DNA of 5,185 bases, from positions 6,489 to 11,673 of the forward strand of contig DYRB01000056.1 in the NCBI GenBank assembly GCA_020718945.1, in the 5' to 3' direction. Source of the stretch: Lamprocystis purpurea (GTDB lineage Bacteria; Pseudomonadota; Gammaproteobacteria; Chromatiales; Chromatiaceae). Position 1 is the stretch's first letter. Each line of letters starts with the position of its first letter. A program made the position numbers and the translations under genes. Below are positions 1-4,792 of the stretch, piece after piece. The notes below the pieces were generated by a model that saw only the letters and a program-made list of their open reading frames with translations, was not told the origin of the DNA and did not search any database.

Positions 1-31
1 GCTCAGGGGGCCGGCTCAGGGGGCCGGCTCA
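1..31. repeat. 13-bp tandem repeat across the fkbH-like stop codon
   Basis: The unit gctcagggggccg occurs at 1-13 and 14-26, and its first six bases appear again at 27-32 (gctcag). On the minus strand the repeat contains the gene's TGA stop (16-18). Because 13 is not a multiple of three, a change in copy number shifts the frame and changes the last residues and the stop. The array may continue past the left edge. Confidence 0.75.
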
Positions 32-1923
32 GACAGGCTGACGCTGACGGGCATGTCCCCCGCGGTCAGGGGCGGCTGCCGTTGCAGGTCACGCACGAAG
101 CGCCCGTCCTCGGTCGGGGCGAAGCGATGGTTTGACAGGAACTCCGCCACCAGCCGGTTCTTCTGGGTGGGCAGGTAGTCGCCGGTCACCACAGCGACGC
201 CCTTGGCCATCAACCAGGCCAGCACGGACTCCAGGAAGGCCGTCTCCGCGGTCCGCCCAATCACCCGGCAGGACATGAGGAAGGTGTCGATGCTGGCCCC
301 CCCGGGGCCTTCGTGCCGGATCAGGGCCAGGCCCACGATACCGCTGTCGCCGAACACATCAGCCAGGGAGAAACTGGCCACTACCCAGTCCGGGTGTGCC
401 AGGAAATCGCCTATCTGCTCCTCGGTGTAGCGCCGGGTGGTCAGGTTGAACTGGTTGGTCTTCTGGGTGAGCTGGGCCAGGCGGGCCAGTTGGGTGCGGT
501 CGTTCAGGGCGATGCGCATGCGCATCCCCAGGGAGGCGAGATATTCCAGGGCGTCGCCGCCCGCGGTCACACGCTCCTGGTGCTCCCGCCTCTGGCGCTC
601 CTGGGCGTACATCCGGGTCTTCTCCAGGTCCTCCCGGGTCAGGGCCAGCACCTCCAGGCGGGCCAGCCGGTCCAGACAGGAGGGGACCTGCAAGGGTTTG
701 GCCGGGGTCTGGACCACGGTCACCTGGGGCAGTTCCCGGCGCACCAGGGCGCACTCGTGGTCGCTGTCGTCTACGAAGACGAAGGAGTCGAGCCCCAGGT
801 TCAGCTCCTGGGCCAAAGACACCAGATTCTCGGTCTTGAGGCCCCAATTGACCCGCCGGGCCGCGAAGTGATGCCCGCGCAATATCTGGTGGGGGTGGTT
901 CTTGAGGACCTCATCGAGGTCCTCCGGGTTGTTCTTGCTGCACAGGGCGAGCAAGAAGCCGCGCTGCTGGTAGTCGAGCAGGCGGCGCTGGAAGTCCACA
1001 AACAGACTGCCGGGGTAGTCGGGGCCCAAGGCGATGCCGCTGATCCCGTCCTCGCCGATGATCCCACCCCACAGGGTGTTGTCGGCGTCGAGGACTATGA
1101 CCTTGGCCCGGGTCAGCCGGTCCGCCGCACCCAGGGCCAGGACCCGGCGCGCCAGTTCCGCGGCGGCGCGCGCGGCGAAGGGGAAGCGGGCGGCGTACCA
1201 GAGCCGCCGGTCGAAGAAGGCGTCCCGCCCCAGGTCGGCGAGCATCGGGTCCAGGTCGAGAAAGCTCGCGCCGGCCAGGCCCTCCCGCAAAAAGCCGCCG
1301 ATACGCGCCTTGACCGAGCCCCACCAGGCGGCCTCCGAACGCTCCGACTGAGCGTCGTAGAGGCCGAGGCCAGGGGCGTAGAGGTCGGGCAGCAGGGTCA
1401 GCACCAGCCGCCCGCCCACCGCGGCCCGAAAGCGCCCCAGGATGTCGCCAAGGCCCTGGAGCAACTCCCCGGCCACCGCCTCGCGCGCCTCCCCATCCAA
1501 GGCAGCGACCGGCTCGGCCAGCCGCGGGTGGAGGTCCTCCCGGCGCAGCAGGAACAGGGTCAGGTCCGGGGCGTGGCGGACCAGCCCGGAGTCGGCCTGG
1601 GCCTCCAGCGGGCTCAGGCCGTAGGGGGCCTGGTAGAGGTGCAGGTCCAGGCCCTGGATGGCCGCGTGCAACTTGAACCAGGGGTCCAGCAGGTCGCTGG
1701 TGTAGCTGTGCACTATGCCCAGCCGCAGGGTCGCCGTGGCCGGTTCGAGGGCGAGCAGGTGGGCGGTGAGCTTGTTGGCGTCCGGCAGCGACAGGCCTGG
1801 GGGCAGGGGCAGGTCACCCTCAATCAGCTCCCGGCGGGAGCGGACCCTCAGCAGACGTTCGACCGGGGAGGATTGGGTTTGCACGTCGAGCCTAGTCCCA
1901 TAACTGTCAATTGGTGCTGCCAA
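16..1923 (-). CDS. FkbH-like HAD-superfamily protein
   Basis: Large FkbH-family protein of up to 635 residues. Residues about 65-260 look like the SGNH/BF1531-like N-terminal region of long FkbH proteins. A HAD phosphatase-like domain follows: motif I DADNTLWGG (from D279), motif II CSKNN (S329), the motif III lysine in GLKTEN (K363) and motif IV VDDSDHE (D385, D386). The C-terminal part, with QKTNQFNLTTRRY (487-499), matches the acetyltransferase-like end of the family. FkbH of FK520 biosynthesis is known to load a glyceryl unit from 1,3-bisphosphoglycerate onto an acyl carrier protein. Applying that reaction here is inference, because no carrier protein is visible. It is probably cytoplasmic. 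The frame opens with TTG at 1923 just after a stop at 1936-1938, and no ATG is available. A GTG at 1882-1884 (residue 14), preceded by AGG at 6-base spacing, is an equally good or better start. The stop codon lies in a 13-bp tandem repeat. It lies 98 bp downstream of the deacetylase gene. Confidence 0.9.
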   Translation of the reverse strand: MAAPIDSYGTRLDVQTQSSPVERLLRVRSRRELIEGDLPLPPGLSLPDANKLTAHLLALEPATATLRLGIVHSYTSDLLDPWFKLHAAIQGLDLHLYQAPYGLSPLEAQADSGLVRHAPDLTLFLLRREDLHPRLAEPVAALDGEAREAVAGELLQGLGDILGRFRAAVGGRLVLTLLPDLYAPGLGLYDAQSERSEAAWWGSVKARIGGFLREGLAGASFLDLDPMLADLGRDAFFDRRLWYAARFPFAARAAAELARRVLALGAADRLTRAKVIVLDADNTLWGGIIGEDGISGIALGPDYPGSLFVDFQRRLLDYQQRGFLLALCSKNNPEDLDEVLKNHPHQILRGHHFAARRVNWGLKTENLVSLAQELNLGLDSFVFVDDSDHECALVRRELPQVTVVQTPAKPLQVPSCLDRLARLEVLALTREDLEKTRMYAQERQRREHQERVTAGGDALEYLASLGMRMRIALNDRTQLARLAQLTQKTNQFNLTTRRYTEEQIGDFLAHPDWVVASFSLADVFGDSGIVGLALIRHEGPGGASIDTFLMSCRVIGRTAETAFLESVLAWLMAKGVAVVTGDYLPTQKNRLVAEFLSNHRFAPTEDGRFVRDLQRQPPLTAGDMPVSVSLSEPAP

Positions 1924-1932
1924 GGGCGGCGG

Positions 1933-1961
1933 ATGCTACACCGGGACCGAACGCCCGACAA
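1933..1961 (-). promoter_or_regulatory. Possible promoter of the fkbH-like gene
   Basis: Read on the minus strand, TTGTCG (1961-1956) and TAGCAT (1938-1933) are separated by 17 bases. Each box matches four of six consensus sigma-70 positions. Transcription would begin near 1926, leaving almost no leader before the TTG at 1923 but about 42 bases before the GTG at 1884. This favours the GTG start. The match is weak and could be chance in GC-rich DNA. Confidence 0.25.
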
Positions 1962-1970
1962 GCCGGCACC

Positions 1971-1988
1971 GCCCCTCCCGGCCGGGGC
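1971..1988. other. GC-rich inverted repeat between deacetylase and fkbH-like genes
   Basis: GCCCC (1971-1975) and GGGGC (1984-1988) flank a centre that includes the perfect palindrome cccggccggg (1977-1986). No T-run follows on the minus strand, so it is not a convincing intrinsic terminator. It could be a processing or attenuation hairpin, or simply GC-rich sequence. Confidence 0.25.
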
Positions 1989-2021
1989 ACCAATGCTGCG
2001 GACTGCCGGCCCTGGCGGGCA

Positions 2022-3038
2022 TCAGGCCACGCCGAGTCGCGGCAGCAGGTTGTTCTCGATCAGCCGTTCGCCAAGGCCCAGCAGCCCGCAGTGCAGGGTG
2101 GGCTGCGCCCTGGCCGGCAGGGGCTCGGAGGTCCAGTCGGCGAACCGCTCACTGAAGGTCAGGGTGCGGTAGCGGTCGGCGTGATCGCGCAGAAAACGGC
2201 ACAACCGCTCGAAGCGCCGCTGGATCAGGGGCGCGGGGACATAGACGGGGCTCACTGAGGTATCCGCCGCGCGGGAGAACTCGGCAGCATGGGTGAGGAT
2301 CACCACAGGCCCGGCCTCCAGGCGGTACGCCTGGTCGATGAGGGTCTTGAGTTCTGAAAAAGAACTACCGATGACGGTGGCGGCCTTGTAGCTGGATCGG
2401 CCCGGCAGCTTGACGCTGCGGTAGGTCAGCACCGGGACCTCGGTGACCCCATCGAAGCGGCAGCGCCCGCCCTCCACCCTAAGTTCGGGCTCGGCGGGCT
2501 CGAAGACCCCCAGGCACAGGGTGGAACTGAGCCGGAAGCCGGTCTGCGCCAATGCGGCAAACAGGTCCCGATGGGCCACGAGGCTCCCGGAGCGAAACGC
2601 CAGGGGCGGGTGTCCGGTGAGGCGCTCGAAGGCCTCCCGCGCCTCGCCCAACAGGGCGACCAGGGCATCGCGGCCCATGTCGCAGACCGAGTCGGTATAG
2701 CCGTCCGCAGGGATGGTGCCGTCCTTGCGACCGGACAGGGACTGCCAGCAGGGGTGCACATGCAGTTGCAGGTCGTGACCGCGGGCCTGGATCTCCCCGA
2801 CCGCCTGGCCCATGGGGCCATCGCCGAGGTACCAGGTGTTCATCACCTCGATGAAGAAGGTCCCGCGCAGCCCGTAGCGCTCCAGGGTGTCGAGAATGAA
2901 CCCGAGGCCATGGGAGCAACCACCCACCAGCCGTTGCAGCGAGGGCAGCCCGATGGGCTCGCGCCCCTGCGGGAATTCGAGCGCCCCGTTGATGGTGAAC
3001 TCGGTGTCTATGGTGATGCAGACGTCGGTCGGTGTCAT
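2022..3038 (-). CDS. Polysaccharide deacetylase-like protein (NodB/CE4, WalW-like)
   Basis: A 338-residue protein with the layout of a NodB-type carbohydrate esterase family 4 domain, which removes acetyl groups from N-acetylated sugars using a metal and an Asp/His pair. Motif 1 is CITIDTEF (7-14; D11, E13), right at the N-terminus. GLRGTFF (56-62) is the usual second strand. Motif 2 is GHDLQLHVHP (87-96; H93, H95). Motif 3 is FRSGSL (148-153; R149). The late motif is VVILTH (245-250; H250). DTE replaces the TFDD form, as expected in the divergent WalW group linked to lipopolysaccharide biosynthesis, so the exact substrate is unknown. No signal peptide or membrane segment is seen, suggesting action on a cytoplasmic precursor. 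The ATG at 3036-3038 is the first start after an in-frame stop at 3051-3053, and it puts the first beta strand at the N-terminus. No clear Shine-Dalgarno sequence precedes it. The fkbH-like gene follows in the same direction. Confidence 0.85.
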   Translation of the reverse strand: MTPTDVCITIDTEFTINGALEFPQGREPIGLPSLQRLVGGCSHGLGFILDTLERYGLRGTFFIEVMNTWYLGDGPMGQAVGEIQARGHDLQLHVHPCWQSLSGRKDGTIPADGYTDSVCDMGRDALVALLGEAREAFERLTGHPPLAFRSGSLVAHRDLFAALAQTGFRLSSTLCLGVFEPAEPELRVEGGRCRFDGVTEVPVLTYRSVKLPGRSSYKAATVIGSSFSELKTLIDQAYRLEAGPVVILTHAAEFSRAADTSVSPVYVPAPLIQRRFERLCRFLRDHADRYRTLTFSERFADWTSEPLPARAQPTLHCGLLGLGERLIENNLLPRLGVA

Positions 3039-3082
3039 GGAGTGAGCCGATCACGCGGCGGGGCCGCAGTTTGAGTGGTCTG

Positions 3083-3096
3083 GCATCGGCCGATGC
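3083..3096. promoter_or_regulatory. Perfect 14-bp palindrome, possible operator
   Basis: GCATCGGCCGATGC is its own reverse complement and ends 45 bases upstream of the deacetylase ATG. A loop-free palindrome of this size fits a site for a dimeric regulator better than an RNA hairpin. No regulator gene is present in the window to match it with. Confidence 0.35.
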
Positions 3097-3185
3097 GCGC
3101 CTCGGACGGGTGTCAGGGTGCGCAGCTGTGGGCTCGTCCGCGACGCAGGGACAGGAAACCGACCGTCCGGTGGCGGCGAGGCGCG

Positions 3186-3214
3186 AGGATAGCCCCGATG
3201 GGGCTGCCCGACAA
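3186..3214 (-). promoter_or_regulatory. Possible promoter of the deacetylase gene
   Basis: On the minus strand TTGTCG (3214-3209) and TATCCT (3191-3186) are 17 bases apart, each four of six to the sigma-70 consensus. The -35 box sits in the same ten bases, CTTGTCGGGC, as the candidate before the fkbH-like gene. A hairpin occupies the spacer. A leader of about 140 bases with the palindrome at 3083-3096 would result. A second candidate, TTGAGA with a 19-base spacer to TATCCT (3283-3253), is also possible. Confidence 0.25.
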
Positions 3215-3225
3215 GGACTGACGGC

Positions 3226-3252
3226 GGCCCAGGGCCAGCGCCCTGTTGGGCC
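3226..3252. other. Strong hairpin in the LysM-deacetylase spacer
   Basis: CAGGGC (3230-3235) pairs perfectly with GCCCTG (3240-3245) around a four-base loop. The stem is extended by GGCC (3226-3229) with GGCC (3249-3252) after a three-base bulge. No T-run flanks it on either side. It could help end LysM transcription or fold in the deacetylase leader. Confidence 0.35.
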
Positions 3253-3290
3253 AGGATAGTGCCGTGCCTTTCCGCCGTCTCAAAGCATCT

Positions 3291-3306
3291 GACCCCCAGC
3301 GGGGTC
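3291..3306 (-). terminator. Hairpin downstream of the LysM gene, possible terminator
   Basis: GACCCC (3291-3296) and GGGGTC (3301-3306) form a perfect 6-bp stem with a four-base loop, starting about 48 bases past the LysM stop codon. On the minus strand the following bases are AGATGCTTTG, only a poor T-run. Intrinsic termination is therefore uncertain. Confidence 0.35.
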
Positions 3307-3353
3307 TTCCACTGAGTCGCACCTCGGTAGTTGCTTGCCCTAGGGGTGAAGCG

Positions 3354-4025
3354 CTACCGACCTACCTCGGAGGCGGCCGGGATGACCAGTTCCGAATCCA
3401 ACCGCAACCCCGCCACCCCGTCGCCCACCAGTTCCCGATTGGCGTCCCGGATCAGGGTCCAACGGCTTGGGTCTCCGTAATAGGTGCGGGCCAGCTTGTA
3501 GAGGGTGTCGCCCTGGGCCACCCGGTGCTTGGCCAGGGGCGCCGCGGTTGGCGCCGCCGGCGGCTTGTGGGTCGCCGGCACAGGCTTGGCGTCCCCTGCC
3601 GGCGGCGCAACGGCCCCAGGGAGGCGCAGGACCTGGCCGATCCGCAGCGCCGTGGCGTTCAGCCCCGGATTGGCCTGGGCGATCTCCGGCCAACGGCTGG
3701 CCGAGCCCAGGTGCTCCTTGGCGATACCCGCCGGGGTATCGCCGGCCTTGACCCTATGGGTCCCGCCCGGCTGGGGTGCTGCCGCCGGAGCCGCCGGCGC
3801 CGCGGCAGGCGTGGCCGGCGCTGCGGCGGGCTTCGCAGGCTCCGGCGCGACATCGATGGCGGCAGCGTCCACCGCGGTTCGCAGCGCGGCGGCATCCGAG
3901 TACGGGGTCTTCTCCTTGGACTGGGAAGGCGCAGTCGGGTGCTCCCGCGCCGGCATCATGACCACGCCGGTCACGATCAGGGCTACGGCGGCCGGAACCA
4001 GCAGAATCTTCCGAAGTATGCTCAA
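3354..4025 (-). CDS. Membrane-anchored protein with two LysM domains
   Basis: A 223-residue protein. Basic R5/K6 followed by a hydrophobic stretch (7-24) forms a signal anchor or uncleaved signal peptide, placing the rest in the periplasm. An Ala/Pro-rich linker (about 60-87) leads to LysM 1 (89-136: THRVKAGDT to QVLRLP). A second Ala/Pro linker (137-165) leads to LysM 2 (167-216: KHRVAQGDTLYKLA to ELVIPA). LysM domains bind N-acetylglucosamine-containing glycans such as peptidoglycan, so a cell-wall binding role is likely. No enzymatic domain is visible. LysM 2 has the classic GDTLYKLA core, while LysM 1 has GDTPAGIA. The start is TTG at 4023-4025: no ATG or GTG lies nearby in frame, and GGGAG (4037-4033) sits seven bases upstream. 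The nearest genes are 292 bp upstream and 315 bp downstream, so it is probably transcribed alone. Confidence 0.88.
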   Translation of the reverse strand: MSILRKILLVPAAVALIVTGVVMMPAREHPTAPSQSKEKTPYSDAAALRTAVDAAAIDVAPEPAKPAAAPATPAAAPAAPAAAPQPGGTHRVKAGDTPAGIAKEHLGSASRWPEIAQANPGLNATALRIGQVLRLPGAVAPPAGDAKPVPATHKPPAAPTAAPLAKHRVAQGDTLYKLARTYYGDPSRWTLIRDANRELVGDGVAGLRLDSELVIPAASEVGR

Positions 4026-4032
4026 GGTGCTG

Positions 4033-4037
4033 CTCCC
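4033..4037 (-). promoter_or_regulatory. Ribosome binding site deciding the TTG start of the LysM gene
   Basis: GGGAG on the minus strand ends seven bases before the TTG at 4023-4025. It is the only good Shine-Dalgarno match near the 5' end of this frame, and it puts the hydrophobic anchor right at the N-terminus, as expected. Confidence 0.6.
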
Positions 4038-4143
4038 ACGGGCATTGGCTAGGTTGCTGTGAGGCTTGGTTAGTGGGCAGGTCCGTGCGGGTCCAGGCGC
4101 AGCGCCTTGCGCTCCTGGTTGGCGGCCGGGACCTGAGGACGAC

Positions 4144-4173
4144 AGGATACCGGACTCGGCCCCATCCTGGCAG
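4144..4173 (-). promoter_or_regulatory. Possible promoter of the LysM gene
   Basis: On the minus strand CTGCCA (4173-4168) and TATCCT (4149-4144) are 18 bases apart, each four of six to the sigma-70 consensus. The leader would be about 110 bases long and would contain a small hairpin, AGGCG/CGCCT (4095-4107). This is a weak match only. Confidence 0.25.
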
Positions 4174-4235
4174 GTTCGCCGGGGCCCCTAGGGTGCGATC
4201 AGGAGTGATGTGGTCTTGAAGGCGGCGCAGCAGCA

Positions 4236-4302
4236 GTGGATGCGGCGCGCCAAACGCCGTGTCAGGTCCGCAACGCGGTGCCACGCGCCTTATCCACCCT
4301 AC
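4236..4302. repeat. REP-like intergenic inverted repeat
   Basis: Left arm gtggatgcggcgc (4236-4248) and right arm gcgccttatccac (4285-4297) are inverted copies matching at 11 of 13 positions, followed by cctac. Inside lie a small hairpin, ccgc/gcgg (4268-4278), and the palindrome ggcgcgcc (4244-4251). The GTAGGGTGGAT...ATCCAC layout resembles dispersed palindromic elements of proteobacterial intergenic regions. Only one copy is in the window, so its repetitive nature is inferred. It lies just past the hicA stop and could act as a transcript end. Confidence 0.45.
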
Positions 4303-4317
4303 GACCTTCCCAAGATC

Positions 4318-4531
4318 TCAGAGCAAGACGCGAAATGCTTCGACCGTGAGACCAGCATCCTTGACTATGCCGCCCATAGTAAAGGCTTTGACGGGATTGT
4401 GGCGAGGAATCGTCAGAAAGCGACTGCCATCGCTCATGACAATGTGCTTTCCTTGTCGAAATGATGCGAAACCCAGCCTTTTCGAAGGCACGAACTGCAT
4501 CCAGATGATTGACCCCCGGCAGTTTCGACAT
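4318..4531 (-). pseudogene. hicA: HicA-type mRNA interferase toxin, frameshifted
   Basis: Two frames together make one HicA-family protein. The first, from ATG at 4529-4531, gives MSKLPGVNHLDAVRAFEKAG and then FRII. The second resumes at about 4458 with RQGKHIVMSDGSRFLTIPRH, then NPVKAFTMGGIVKDAGLTVE and AFRVLL, ending at TGA 4318-4320. Removing one A from the AAA at 4459-4461 (a T on the minus strand) restores a continuous 70-residue protein. HicA toxins are small double-stranded-RNA-binding-fold ribonucleases that cleave mRNA. The GKHIV histidine matches the conserved catalytic one and lies after the shift, so the unshifted 89-residue product (ending at 4262) should be inactive. The ATG comes 2 bp after the hicB stop, with no ribosome binding site of its own, which suggests coupled translation. 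A sequencing error or programmed +1 frameshifting could explain the same pattern. Confidence 0.8.
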
Positions 4532-4533
4532 GC

Positions 4534-4731
4534 TTAGGCCGCTATATCGACTTCGCGGACTTCCTGGCCACGGCTCATGTCTTTCACCGCGGCCAAATAC
4601 TCCTGAATTGCATCCTGAATGTTCTCGATAGCCTCTGCATCGGTATCGCCCTCAGACCAGCATCCGGGGAGACCCGGGACTGAAACGCTGACGCCTTCGT
4701 CGGTGCGATGCAGAATAACGGTGTATTTCAT
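4534..4731 (-). CDS. hicB: HicB-type antitoxin, short form
   Basis: A 65-residue protein starting MKYTVILHRTDEGVSVSVPG. It shows the HicB partial RNase H-like fold: strands MKYTVIL and VSVSVPGLPGCWSEGDT, followed by the helix AEAIENIQDAIQEYL. The PGLPGC..GDT..EA pattern is typical of the UPF0150/HicB family. HicB proteins bind and block the HicA toxin. This one lacks a C-terminal DNA-binding domain, so self-regulation through DNA is not obvious. The same frame is open further upstream to a GTG at 4827, but the ATG at 4729-4731 is chosen. It matches the family start, and GGAG (4743-4740) sits eight bases before it. The gene comes first in the pair, 2 bp ahead of the broken hicA. The C-terminal tail (about 52-65) is charged and appears complete. 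Confidence 0.87.
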   Translation of the reverse strand: MKYTVILHRTDEGVSVSVPGLPGCWSEGDTDAEAIENIQDAIQEYLAAVKDMSRGQEVREVDIAA

Positions 4732-4739
4732 TTCGGTGA

Positions 4740-4743
4740 CTCC
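4740..4743 (-). promoter_or_regulatory. Ribosome binding site of hicB
   Basis: GGAG on the minus strand lies eight bases before the ATG at 4729-4731. It supports this internal ATG over the upstream GTG of the longer open frame. Confidence 0.6.
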
Positions 4744-4792
4744 AGGTAAGGGGGGTGCTGGTGTTGGATCGCGGCAGCCAGGCAGCAACCGA

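Larger units (their letters stand above)
3039..3353. other. 315-base intergenic region with hairpins and a palindrome
   Basis: This gap between the LysM gene stop and the deacetylase start has no convincing gene. Short open frames on both strands give Arg/Gly/Ala/Pro-rich translations with no recognisable domain. It holds three hairpins (3191-3205, 3226-3252, 3291-3306), a perfect palindrome (3083-3096) and two weak promoter-like matches. It probably contains the end of the LysM transcript and the promoter and leader of the deacetylase transcript. Confidence 0.6.

Noticed and set aside
1971..1988. Intrinsic terminator between the deacetylase and fkbH-like genes
   Set aside because: It has GC-rich symmetry but no T-run on the minus strand, so it is kept only as an inverted repeat.
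313..2172. A 619-residue open frame on the plus strand, antisense to the fkbH-like gene
   Set aside because: The translation is Gly/Gln/Val-rich and has no recognisable domain. It is the expected stop-free shadow of a GC-rich gene that avoids TTA, CTA and TCA codons, while the minus strand carries clear family motifs.
3246..4052. A 268-residue plus-strand frame opposite the LysM gene
   Set aside because: The translation is Arg/Gly-rich with no domain, and it lies opposite two clear LysM domains.
3754..4284. A 176-residue minus-strand frame overlapping the LysM 5' end and its upstream spacer
   Set aside because: It is in a different frame from the LysM domains, is Arg/Pro/Ala-rich, and shows no motif. 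The LysM start is well supported by its ribosome binding site.
4210..4464. An 84-residue plus-strand frame across the REP-like repeat and hicA
   Set aside because: It is antisense to a clear HicA sequence, and its first part is repeat-derived.
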